A stretch of DNA of 64,000 bases from Blastomussa wellsi (Eukaryota; Cnidaria; Anthozoa; Scleractinia; Plerogyridae), in the NCBI GenBank assembly GCA_947652115.1, contig OX393561.1:4737531-4801530 (forward strand), given 5' to 3'. The notes under the pieces were generated by a model, which did not search any database, was not told the origin of the DNA, and saw only the letters and a list, made by a program, of their open reading frames with translations. Made by a program: the position numbers and the translations under genes. Every line of letters begins with the position of its first letter. Position 1 is the stretch's first letter. Shown here piece by piece: positions 35,301 to 43,044 of this stretch.

Positions 35301-36621
35301 GTTTTCTAAACTCGTTTTTCATTCGAAGGCGTTTTTCCTCGGCCTTTAACTTCTCCGCGTGGTTTTGGAACACTTGTTCTGCCCGCGGGAGAGAAAGGAT
35401 ATCAAAAGGTACACGTGGATCGTCGCTGAGTAAGTGGTCGCTTTCATTCCACGCTGTTTCCTCCGGCAAAACGATCATCCACTTTTGGAACTCTTTGTGA
35501 TTTCGAATCGCCTTTTGACAATTTTGCCAGTTCCAGTGGCACAGTTCCATCGAGGATGCACTTGGCATAAGCTCATCCAGAGCGATGGGAAGTCTGGATA
35601 AATAACCATTCAACTTTCTCTCTTCAAACTCCTTCCTTAGTTTACGAATGTGTTTATTGAAAAGTCTCTTACACGCTTCGAGCCCGCAAAGATCGCGGTG
35701 AATTTGAAATTCCCTTTCATTTTCGACCAACTTTTTCGTGTTTTTCCAGATCACACGAAAATCAGTCACGGTCCTATCTATAAGGCGTTGAAAATCCTGT
35801 ACAGCTTTTTCTAATAATTCTCGCTGAGTTCTCTGTGCCTCTGTGAAAGGTATAACTTTAGAGCGCGCCCTTCCACGTTCGATAAGCTGCGCCAAAACAA
35901 TAAATGCCAGGTCAACATTCACGTTCTCGTGAGCCGAAGTTTCGACAATAGGAACGTTCAACTTTTTAGACTGAGCAAAACGATGAACCTCCTGCAGTAA
36001 ATTTAACTGTGTGTCATCACATTTCGTCGCTACGAGGACAAAAGGTTTTTTACTTTTGTGCACGTAAGTCAAAATCGATGACAACAATCGTTCTTGCTGC
36101 TCCTCAAGCCGTTTGGACTGTGTTGCTTCGGCATCATAAACGACGAGAAATCCATCGATAGCAACCTTTCCCCCGGGTAGATTGACTTGCTCGTAGTCAC
36201 TCTGCAGAGCTACCTGATCTCGACTTATATACATCAACTTTTCGGGGGAAGAAAGCTTTGAAATCGCACATCGTTTTGGGTAGGGTGTAAGTTGCCCACC
36301 TCGCGATAAAGGCATGAGTGTAGCATCGTCGATAAATTCGGTCTGCTCTATAACATGAATAACAAATTCGCTACCATCCTCCGCTGTCTTTGTCGAATGA
36401 CCCCAATACAAAAATTGATCGTTATTCAGCACTCGACCGCCAAAGTCAGAAGAGCTAAACACCGAAGTATGTTCAGTGATGTATTCGTCGGCCAACGGCC
36501 GCACAAACCGGTTACATAAACACGACTTTCCCACGCCAAATAAAGCTTGATCTCGGTCTAATCCAGACAAACCCACAACAGCAACGTTTACGCTTCGTGG
36601 TTCACTCCCTTTCTTTGACAT
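13588..36621 (-). CDS. ARHGAP35: p190RhoGAP (ARHGAP35/ARHGAP5 homologue), complete, 19 exons
   Basis: Exons, 5' to 3': 36621-34874, 31870-31762, 31521-31383, 29915-29705, 24063-23896, 23246-23074, 22865-22781, 22233-22052, 20723-19690, 18814-18592, 17374-17150, 17056-16950, 16680-16630, 16507-16460, 16251-15972, 15204-15127, 15046-14915, 14228-14123, 13768-13588. All have AG/GT borders and all phases agree: 5,280 nt, 1,759 aa (vertebrate p190 is about 1,500). The N-terminal GTPase fold (about 1-266) has the P loop (GVGKSCLCNRF) and TKCD. FF domains follow to about 590, then the two pseudo-GTPase regions pG1 and pG2 (about 592-960). A tyrosine- and proline-rich middle covers about 940-1500, then a Lys/Glu-rich basic stretch, then the RhoGAP domain (about 1560-1759). 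The RhoGAP domain has the arginine finger (EGIYRINGN), the catalytic-face Lys (GALKSFLK) and the Asn (SRNLSLVLFP). It would speed GTP hydrolysis by Rho at membranes and the cytoskeleton. The protein ends right after the GAP domain. Whether it predates the ARHGAP5/35 split cannot be told here. Confidence 0.95.
14315..14664. mobile_element. TIR MITE, copy 1, 3-bp TSD (TCA)
   Basis: The left end ggctacgtccacacta and right end taagtgtggacgaagcc are inverted, and both sides are flanked by TCA. The inside is full of cgttttc words and has no gene. A second copy lies at 40004-40389. It sits in p190RhoGAP intron 17. Confidence 0.85.
17826..18544. mobile_element. 719-bp element with TTAA target duplication
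   Basis: The ends ggttactatgcacctt and aaggtgcatagtaacc are exact inverted repeats (16 bp) and sit between two TTAA tetranucleotides (17822-17825 and 18545-18548). A TTAA duplication is typical of piggyBac and Kolobok transposons. No ORF of note lies inside, so it is non-autonomous. It lies in intron 10 of p190RhoGAP. Confidence 0.85.
19024..19095 (+). repeat. tRNA-like element (Thr-like anticodon loop)
   Basis: The arms gggcttc and ggagccc pair (one G-T), with a B box gggttcgaatcc and an anticodon-loop-like ctggtaa (GGT). The D arm and anticodon stem are weak. This looks like a tRNA-derived SINE head rather than a working tRNA. It lies in intron 9 of p190RhoGAP. Confidence 0.5.
19432..19625 (-). 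repeat. SINE copy, minus strand
   Basis: Read on the minus strand, it contains tgggtacctgtgaatttta, then words for a block ending with the 'atcccatcc' type body. It is the same family as the plus-strand copy at 57190-57440 (gtgtataattgggtactggt, actagcatcccatccagggg). It lies within p190RhoGAP intron 9. Confidence 0.6.
21165..21540. repeat. Dispersed ccaatca-rich repeat
   Basis: It shares ordered words with 43485-43735: tagagcgagtttcaa, then tcgtaaaacca, aattactt, caattaaaacttgaagt, acaaagcgtgggaaaacg, and ctgattggttga. No coding capacity is seen. It lies in intron 8 of p190RhoGAP. Confidence 0.65.
22560..22755 (+). repeat. Probable LINE 3' tail ending in (TAC)n
   Basis: An A+T-rich stretch with tttggctttaaattataatc, then gtgtttaaataaaggtttac running into tactaccactaccatta. 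This is the form of a 5'-truncated CR1/L2-type LINE 3' UTR ending in a short repeat. There is no ORF, so the family is inferred. It lies in intron 7 of p190RhoGAP. Confidence 0.45.
23406..23704. mobile_element. TIR MITE (cagggttcgtac ends) with TAATA flanks
   Basis: The left end cagggttcgtac and right end gtacgaaccctg are exact inverted repeats, and TAATA flanks both sides (23401-23405 and 23705-23709). The body repeats ttccagga and tccaggactt words. The end sequence resembles hAT-type MITEs, but the duplication seen is only 5 bp. It lies in intron 5 of p190RhoGAP. Confidence 0.75.
24066..24168. repeat. (ATG/AAT)n trinucleotide microsatellite
   Basis: Runs of atgatg and aataat immediately upstream (in gene sense) of the acceptor of p190RhoGAP exon 5. 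The acceptor itself is intact (tcattccag at 24064-24072, minus strand). Confidence 0.9.
24367..24810. mobile_element. TIR element abutting the DIRS retrotransposon
   Basis: The left end (actatcaaaatcactagagt, from 24367) matches the right end (actctagtgaatttgatagt, ending 24809) in inverted orientation with few mismatches. The inside has no domain-bearing ORF. Its right end is 2-3 bp from the left end of the retrotransposon at 24813. Confidence 0.65.
24814..24922 (+). repeat. DIRS left inverted terminal repeat
   Basis: From caatactggtgcagtacgtc on to ccattcctct it is the exact inverted complement of 29513-29597. The outermost ~40 bases match less well, which is usual for this class. Confidence 0.88.
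25017..26155 (+). pseudogene. DIRS ORF1 (gag-like), one-base frameshift and a likely small intron
   Basis: A probable ATG lies at 25017. The frame hits a stop soon after, but a GT-AG intron (25041-25148, gtaagt to ttgtag) would join it in phase to the main frame from 25149. That frame reads a helical gag-like protein up to about 25490 (KEKWKELTTSYPQLK) and then needs a shift into the frame that carries DTESLLVAPSMEAGMKED. The second part has an acidic stretch (KEDEGEDVDPD) and a basic, Gly/Tyr-rich C-terminus (RSADYNRGGGKRRW), fitting a nucleic-acid-binding end. A lost A in the run at about 25490-25495 explains the break. The function (particle and RNA packaging) is inferred from position. 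Confidence 0.7.
25887..28229 (+). CDS. DIRS reverse transcriptase and RNase H
   Basis: Open for 780 residues, overlapping the end of ORF1 in another frame; the true start within the overlap is not known. The reverse transcriptase has VIYIDDMLLL around residue 300 (catalytic YxDD), LKLDLKDAYY-type palm residues upstream and QCLPFGLSSAP. RNase H follows from about residue 466 with IWTDASKTGWGA, LELRA, RIDNTTAVAY and NTAADTASR, giving the catalytic Asp and Glu set. The last ~200 residues are Pro/Leu-rich, and their DNA is shared with the start of the recombinase ORF. It copies the element RNA into DNA. Confidence 0.9.
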   Translation: MQRSKASMTTVQQIASLSALPVPSISPSQPSNETSPFVPITDPPITTGVEGNGDGHMALSLATTQPANDQNQKEQEPPPSPPASDQVQADYPLPRLANICPPHKKSATRLQFYVQNWKQITQDAWTLQTVQGYKIPFHSRPRQWRTRITYTKDPTEGHRLELAIADLVTKGAVKEVEPQEDQFTSTLFLVQKENGDFRPVINLRALNRFLRKESFRMEGLQVVRSLVQQGDFLMKLDLKDAYYALPIHPSHRKYLRFVYRNKTYEFQCLPFGLSSAPRAFTKTLKPVLAVLRSLGIRIVIYIDDMLLLHQQSSVLQAMFAQVVDFLEKLGFLVRREKCSTTPCKQIVFLGAQLDSRTMTLSLPQPKLMNILDTCSLLLAQRSVAVNVLSTLIGRMSHASQTGILLAPLHYRALQRMHLRAVLQYGHKRRVLAPLTSQALNDLNWWVSDSSRVNGCPIQLPPIDTTIWTDASKTGWGATYQGISTGGHWGVEEAKEHINVLELRAATLALKSFLSPQLLGPKHVHLRIDNTTAVAYINKRGGTRSPGLTAQALELWAVALDAGVSLTAQHIPGIQNTAADTASRQIETRTEWTLDKEIFQSICQRFYKPEVDLFASRLNHQVPQYVSRYPDPGALAVDAFLQDWSRWTSLIHPPVVLLPRILNKIRADQATALVIAPNWAGQPWFPELLQMLVDLPLLLPQHPSLLSLPFLPAAQHPLWRSLHLAVWPLSGIVTRQQAFQRRLLTSCWRRGQPPPRNDMQAPGRHGLAGVLNGVSDPFQLL
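27932..29035 (+). pseudogene. DIRS tyrosine recombinase, interrupted by an in-frame TGA
   Basis: The frame runs from about ATG 27932 (overlapping the RNase H ORF) through RYEATGFSKEV and ATATQKRYAGPWKAW, meets TGA at 28208-28210, and continues in the same frame to the stop at 29035. After the stop come the catalytic residues: Arg in TSAARAHEL, His and Arg in GHSTRGAS, and Tyr in FERFYHRE. These are the R-H-R-Y set of a tyrosine recombinase, which joins the circular DNA intermediate to the genome. The TGA could come from a CGA by CpG decay. Confidence 0.88.
29307..29435 (+). repeat. DIRS internal complementary region
   Basis: Its first part (from gcaccagtattgcgactatc) is the inverted complement of the left terminus (24814-24857). 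Its second part (from attatatttccccggaggga) is the inverted complement of the right terminus (29583-29668). In this class it is thought to template end joining and circle formation. Confidence 0.88.
29513..29668 (+). repeat. DIRS right inverted terminal repeat
   Basis: It begins agaggaatggcgcatgcgct, the inverted complement of the left repeat, and extends some bases further to cctccggggaaatataa. This outer part is found again, inverted, in the internal complementary region. Confidence 0.88.
30572..30646 (+). pseudogene. THAP-type zinc finger start (24 codons)
   Basis: ATG starts MPSCPAPGCSNRSDKD, which has the MPxxC...GC start and the C-x4-C spacing of a THAP C2CH finger, and then EKHF before a stop. 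THAP fingers bind DNA ends in P, Kolobok and related transposases. Only the first part is present and the rest has been deleted. Confidence 0.6.
30672..30911 (-). pseudogene. P2X7-tail-like protein fragment
   Basis: A 79-residue frame with LQPYRFEAE, an acidic stretch (EDSESESEEV), then FWCTCERCEIMPMKEN, resembling the Cys-rich zinc-binding module of the P2X7 receptor tail. Many cnidarian proteins have this module without the ion channel. After MKEN the expected Cys-Cys is missing and the frame soon stops. Probably the first exon of a transposon-borne gene. Confidence 0.55.
31222..31304 (-). repeat. tRNA-like element, minus strand
   Basis: On the minus strand, gccttggtagctcagtgttt (A box) and gggttcaaattcc (B box) are spaced as in tRNA. 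The anticodon arm does not fold well. It is likely a tRNA-derived SINE head in intron 3 of p190RhoGAP. Confidence 0.5.
31871..34873. other. Intron 1 of p190RhoGAP (3.0 kb)
   Basis: No exon is supported. It holds a fragment of the 57.2-kb SINE family at about 32020-32095, an inverted-repeat element at 32678-32819, and a fragment with tagccggcg words and a gacagggttgtcaa end near 33300-33480. The rest is A+T-rich. Confidence 0.65.
32678..32819. mobile_element. Short TIR MITE
   Basis: The ends ggcctgattacatga and tcatgtaatcaggcc are exact inverted repeats, and the next ~20 bp (accaggctgg against ccagcccggc) also pair. The body is 142 bp with no gene. Confidence 0.75.
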
Positions 36622-39600
36622 AACGAGGCTTTGAAGCCCAAGATGCGAGCGTTCTCTGCCGTGACCACTATCGCCAACAATTCGCCGCCATTTTTGATTT
36701 CTGTGTTTGATAATGAGAGGAAGTCACGTGACCTATGCTGTAATACGAAGCCCGTTGCAAAAATATCAGTGAGGTAAGCGGTTCAAATTTCTCGTTTTGG
36801 TCGGCGGCGAAAATAGCCCCGAGCAATTGTGAATGACTCATACGTAGTCCATCGGGAAAATTATTTAATAACAATGCACAAAATGGCACTCGTTTGTCAA
36901 AGAACCGTTTTATGCGTTCCGGAAGCGTACAAACGCCGCGGCATTCCGCGCAGGGGTGGTGGTTTGAGAACCGGAGAAGACGGTATTCGTGTATTAAAGC
37001 GCGCGGTTTTTCCATAAGAAAGAACACTGACTTTGACCTTTTGTACTAAGTACCGCTATCCGTTAGCTGACGTTTGTTTAGTTACACTCACATACACGGG
37101 CTATTGCATTGGTTTTACGCGCAAAACGGTATATGTAATTAAATTTATTTATGTGACATATCTTCTATTGTTCTTGTTCCGATCGTTTGTTCCTTATCGG
37201 TTTGCAATCTTTCGATTGACTTCTTTGGCAAGTGTATTGCCCACTTGTTCTTTCAGACACCGGATTTGTAGTTGTGTTTGTTCCGATACTGCTAATTGCA
37301 TAAGCGCCATAAAAATCTGCTCAATACCGACAATAACAGGTACCAGAAACCAGTTTTTTTATACTCCCGGGAAAGTTCTGCAAGCTATCTTTAATACTCG
37401 AATAACGCCTTCAGACGCGGCAATATAGTGGTTAAATTTCGTTATTGAGCTTTATTATTATACTGCTACTTTGATATTATATTTGAATATATTTATTCGC
37501 TGGCGTGTAGGGGCCTGTCTATTTTACAAACAAAGTAAAGCGTGAAATGCGACACATGTCACATGCACTATATGAGGCAATCATGTGAACGCATTATAAG
37601 ATTAACACAAATCATTATTTCTTTTAGCTCTGACGAGTCAGCAATATAATATAAATTTATCAGTGAAAGAACTAATTAATCATGTTTCTCGAATCATCTC
37701 AAAACTGAAGCAAAGCTGAACTGAGCCACTGTGTTGGAGTTTCATCATCATCAGCATCAAGCGTTTCACCTGCTGGGAAATGGAGCCCAGTGTGTTGGAG
37801 TTTGCCCCGGCCTGAAAAAAAAAAAAAACAGTCATTTTCATTTTTTAAAGAGTTTTTTCACATGCTTTGCAAATTACCATGTGTTGAAGATGTGCTTACT
37901 TAGGTTGGCAGATGTCTCTAGAAAAATATGGCTTTTGACCAGTTGCATGAATGACAGTTCGCAGTCCTCGTTTTAATTTCATTAGGCAGTGTAGACATAC
38001 GCGTACGGCCACTCTTGAACTTGGGGAGGGAGGGGGGAGGGAGGGTGCTGCAACCTCCATCCTCGAGAAAATTTGTTAGTATTAAACCGGTATACAACCA
38101 CCTAAAAATTGAAACTGCTGTTGCCCGAATCCTGAGCGTTTTTCTCGCTGGAGGACTGCAGCCCCTCGGCCCCCCTATGAGTGTGGAAGAAAATTCTGAA
38201 CAAAAATCGCATGCGTCTTAATACCTCATGATCGCACCGTGTAAGGTTCTTGGGGTGCGTTTGCAGCCAGTGGTTTATGTTGCTCGTCCATGGTGTTGAC
38301 CGTATAAAAGGAGAGGAAATTATTGTATTCGAAGGAAGAATGTAAAGAATTAAAAAGGTGTTGATAACGGTTTTCAGCATTTTCGACTCGTCATGGTTTA
38401 ATGGTCAGTATACCATTCTTTATCAGTTTATCAGCCATTTGCGCCGCCAAACGGTTCATGGACACCGCATGTAATATAACTGAACTGGAGTGAAACCTCT
38501 GGAACTAACAGGGTAGTTGCGGTTATAATAAATTGTACGAAACAAATGCACCCTTAATTTTAGCTTTCAGTGCTCGAACGAGCTCGGTTAACCATACTTT
38601 TTTATTGAGTTGTGATCAGCTTGTCATATTACAACGTTTTGCAAAGTTGAAGAAATTAAAGTTGTTAGAGGGCTTAGAGCCACCTTAATTTTTGGATGGA
38701 GGCACTGGGACGTAATAAGTTGAGAAATTCGTTAAAGTAGGATCAAGGACAAATAAATTTTATCCAGCGTGAGTTGTTCTTAAAAACATCAATGCAATGG
38801 GTTTGGGGGGGGGGGGGGGGGAAGAGAACAAAGAACGTTATTGAGACCAGAGATCTTTAACAATGAGCCACAATCTTGGACATAACTGTTGGGACTAAAC
38901 ACAAATTACAAACACATTTCACATTATACCTCGCAGAAACCTTTTCTTGGACTCCCCCCTCCCCTTCATCAATGTTGTTTTCACCGTAAACCCTTGTCTC
39001 GTGTTTTGGCAATCTTGGAAAACAACATTGAATTGGGGGAGGGGATATCGTCAAAGTGCAAATGGTTTTGGTTGTTGCATTCAGGAAATGAGCAAAGTCG
39101 GGATGATTGTCTAAACTAGTTTTGTCCACGATTGCAGATATTTACCCTCGAGCCCGGATATTTTAAGCTAGAGCCTATTATCACAGGAAGGAAGTACAAG
39201 ATTCTTGATAACATCATGCCTGACCAAAGTCTGAGATTGCACTCAACTCGCTGTAAGCGGACTTCTGTGTACACTGGTGTTGGTCGGCTCGGCTCATGCC
39301 ATTTTCCCAGGCATTTTATTGTATTAAAATTTTGTAAGTAAATTTCATATTTTAGGGTGAGCCTTCCGCATCTGGTATCTCAGCCGGACACAGGAACTCG
39401 ATGCAACTCCCCAGTTAGGCGAAGAAAATTTCCGGCGAGCTAAGCGAACCGAGCGTGGCCTAAGGAGAGCTCCCTTCGCTCGGGAAAATTTTTATTGTTA
39501 TACTTCCCACCTACGCAGCACCACAGTTTCTTTAGAAACGTACCCCCTCTTCTCACTGGAGAGCCTGTGTTCGCAGGTAATCAGGCGAAGGCAGCCAAAG

Positions 39601-40003
39601 GTTGATTTATTTTTATCGTATATCAGTTCGAGTGTGACATCATTTTGGTACATTCTTGGACAAATGAAGGTTTAAGGTTTAATACTTTATCATGCGAGTA
39701 CAAGTACATAAACTGCAGAGTGACTGGTACAAAAAGTGCATGACTGGAGAGTAATTGGGGGAAACTAAATTCCCATGCAAAGAATATTCTGCAATATTCT
39801 AAAAATTAAGAATTAAAATTTAAATGCGGCCCAAAAGTAGCCTATAGCCTATAATTATAATTGCATGCTATAATTGGCACTAAAAATTATAACTGAATTT
39901 TGCAAATTCGGAAACTGTAATAAAGGTGAAAAACTTATCTCACCCAAAACGTTTCCCCACCAGACTAGTTTCTTGGTAAGTTATAAACTTGCTTAAACAC
40001 TTA

Positions 40004-40389
40004 GGCTACGTCCACACTAAGCCGGTAAATTTGAAAACGGCGTTTTCGTTTCGAAAGCGGACTAAATGTTTTCTGTCCACATTATACCGTTTTCAGATTG
40101 TTTCGCCATCGATTTTGAAACGCTGCTTCGCAAGAAACGCTTAATACGTGCAAGAACATGCCCACATTGTCCGAGCAACGTTATTCGATTGTTTTGATGT
40201 CAGCGTTTTCAAAAAGTTCCGTTTTCGCCGTCCACACTAACACACCTAGCCAGCGTTTTCAAATTTATCCACCTTGGAGAGCGTTTTCAAAAAGTTCCGT
40301 TTTCGGTGACCGAAAACGCCGCTTTAGTGTGGACGGAAGGCCAATCCGGAGAAAAAAAGTTGCGTTTTCAAATTTATCCGGACGTAGCC
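40004..40389. mobile_element. TIR MITE, copy 2, 3-bp TSD (TTA)
   Basis: Same family as 14315-14664: ggctacgtccacacta at the left, ccggacgtagcc at the right, TTA on both sides. It carries about 40 extra bases in the middle (around 40110-40155) that copy 1 lacks. Confidence 0.85.
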
Positions 40390-40722
40390 TTAAAATGGTC
40401 CTTATAAAAGAAGGAGAGGACAGTTTCTGATCATGATGTGACCTACCACCCATTGTTCATGATAGTATCATGAACAAACTGCGGATGTCCGGCAGTTGAA
40501 TTGAGTGTAAAAAAAAGCCGCATGTCTCGGGAAAACCCCCTTCAGTCAAAGAAAACAGTTTCGGAAAATTTCTACCATATGTTAGCTTGGGAGGGTGTGT
40601 TGGATTCAGCGATTCACTTGCCGTAACCCCTTTATCGATCACGAGAAAGCTAAACTTCAAAAATACCGACACCAGAGGAATGGTAAAGTTTCAAAACCAA
40701 ACTTTCGAACTTTTTTAGGCGC

Positions 40723-40728
<6 letters not shown>

Positions 40729-40755
<27 letters not shown>
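40729..40755. repeat. (TA)n microsatellite
   Basis: About 13 uninterrupted TA units. Confidence 0.95.
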
Positions 40756-40758
<3 letters not shown>

Positions 40759-42422
40759 AGCACACCGCGCGTTTCAACGGTTATCAATCTTGCGGAATAA
40801 CGACTGATTTTAACCAACTCGACCCTCGGCCTCATCGGCCAAGTATCAGGCGATATTCCGAAGTATCAGGCGGTATTCCGATATTCTGTTAAATATAGCA
40901 AATCTGAATAACGTTACAACAGTCCACTGCATTTGTTGCGTGCAAGCAAGTGCAACGTCACAACGTGATTATCGCTATTAAAACTAAATCTCTTTTAAAA
41001 CGGAAAATATTTGCGCACTTCAACAAGATGATTAAATTTAATACCCTTAATAAATTGACCCACAGTACAGAGTACAATAAATTGGATATCGAAAATTCCT
41101 ATCAAGTGGTTTTGTTGACAACTTTTTGCATGAAACAGATACTTTTTCCTCAGTGAAACAATAAAACATCCACGCAATTTCACTTTCTTTCAATAAAAAT
41201 TGCCAAGTATGGCCTTGTTTGAAAACCTGTCCACCGTGACATTTTTTCGGCAGCTTATCTGTCTTCGGATCAAATTATAAATTGAAAACAAAGAGATTGT
41301 TTCAATCGAATAAAACAATAGAAACAACATTTGTGAAAGAAAGAAAACAGAGACAGGTTTTAAACTGAGGAAGGATTTCATCCGGGTAGGTGTAATCATG
41401 TACAAGTGATTTTGAAAGCTGCAGCACTATAAATATAACAGTGTTTCTGGTAAGTACCTCGTCTCGCTCAGTAATTTTTTTTCAGTGAAGATGCGAGGAA
41501 ACCGTTTGTTTGTGAAGCAGATCTGAATTATTGTAACAAAGTGGGAATGGTCGTAAAAGAGGAACTCGATTGTACTAACATCATTAGAGCTGTTTTTCAA
41601 TTAAAGTAAAGTAATTAGTAAATAAATTACTTTGGGTTTGCACACTCAGTGGTTAGTTTAAAAATCTCGCGCCACTTTTTCAACCAATCAGAAGTAAAAC
41701 CAAAACCAATTGTGACTTGCGCGTGCACGTTTTCCCTCGCTTTTACTGTAGTAAGGCTAATTTTTCTGTGTTTGGACTCAAAATGCGACTTCAACGCAAC
41801 ATTAATTAAACAACAGTGACGCAAATTTAGCCCTTTTGAGGCTTGCAACTACAGTTGTAGCTTGCACTTCTCTTCATTTCGTTCCTTTTTAATAAACTGG
41901 TTTTTAGTTTAATTTAGCTTTTATCAAGCACAGAAAATTCATCTCGCTAAGCTAAGGTAGAGGTAAAACCTTCAAGTGTCAAGCTAAAACAGCAGTAGTA
42001 AAACACTGTTAAAAAAATAATAAAAAATAAATAAGAACTCTTATAAATTCCAAAAATGACATTATAAAATTGGTTAAAAATCGCTATAATTATTCCAAAT
42101 ATTTACCACAATAATAAAAATCGTCACCGAAAAGGGCGTATAACGTATACTTGTTAGGGCGGGTTTGAAGGCGGCAGAGAAAATATATAAATCTTATTAG
42201 ACGTTTTTTGTGTAGTATCGCTATTGTGTAGTAGTTGTGCAGTAAACAGTATTGTGTTGACGAGCCCGTAGGGCGAGTCAAAATACAAACAAACGAATTC
42301 ACTCCAACAAATACAAACAAAGAGTAAAATTTATTATTGTTTATCACATCCTTAAATTTGCCGAGTGAAATCTATTTTCCCATGGGTATAGTTATTAAAA
42401 ATATAGATCAAAAATAGTCATG

Positions 42423-42503
42423 TCGACCGGTTAACTCAATTGGTAGAGCATCGGATTATATTACTGTGCGAGAGGTCAGGGGTTCGATTCCCAGGCCAGA
42501 CCA
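42423..42503 (+). repeat. tRNA-like element
   Basis: An A box (ttaactcaattggtagagca) and a B box (gggttcgattccc) with tRNA-like spacing. The acceptor arms do not pair well (gaccgg against ccagacc). A decayed tRNA or SINE head. Confidence 0.5.
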
Positions 42504-42742
42504 ACACACCTCAAAATAACTGAGAAAAACGTGCTTCTTTTGCAAATGGTTAGATGGTTCTAGTTTTCTCGGATAAGGACGATAAACCGTAGGCCCCGTC
42601 TTCAACGTTACGGTCAGCTGACGAAGCTATCCGTGCACTCAGCTGTATTTAGTCGAGAGAACAATTTCGGAAAATCCTCGGTTAAGCACTCGAAGGATTC
42701 CGATTCTTACTGCCCAATCAGAAGCAGTCCGAGTACTCCTGG

Positions 42743-42885
42743 CTCCGGTTGTTCAAAGAGTGGATAACGCTATCGACTGGATAAATCACTATCCAATGGA
42801 TAGCGTAGTTGGTTTTGCCAACACTTATCCACTGGATAGTGATTTATCCGGTGGATAGTGTTATCCACCCTTTGAACAGCTGGGG
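42743..42885. mobile_element. Foldback MITE rich in ggatag/ctatcc
   Basis: The left end (ggttgttcaaagagtggata) is the inverted match of the right end (tatccaccctttgaacagct). Inner repeats of actggataaatcactatcc also pair. The whole 143 bp can fold on itself. Confidence 0.8.
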
Positions 42886-43044
42886 TCTGAAGTTGAACTT
42901 TCGTCGACTTATTATGACGCACCACGTTTCTTAGGAACTCGTTTGCTGAATACTGCGGGCTCATTGAGTTCTCAGTGACGAAGTTCCGGAAAAGGCTACG
43001 CGCACGTTTTTCGATTTTTTGCTCAATTGTTTTGCGAGTAGTCA

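Larger units (their letters stand above)
36622..43044. other. Gene-poor spacer between p190RhoGAP and the JmjC gene
   Basis: The left end must hold the p190RhoGAP promoter; an E-box in gtcacgtgac lies at about 36723-36732. No coding exon with splice sites and domain signal is seen. It contains a G-run (38804-38820), a MITE copy (40004-40389), a (TA)n run, a foldback (42743-42885), a tRNA-like element and a fragment of the 7.5-kb foldback family near 39500. Confidence 0.6.

Noticed and set aside
38804..38820. G run as a regulatory quadruplex
   Set aside because: A single homopolymer run without spaced G tracts; similar runs at 55209-55226 and 62751-62765 suggest simple-repeat noise.
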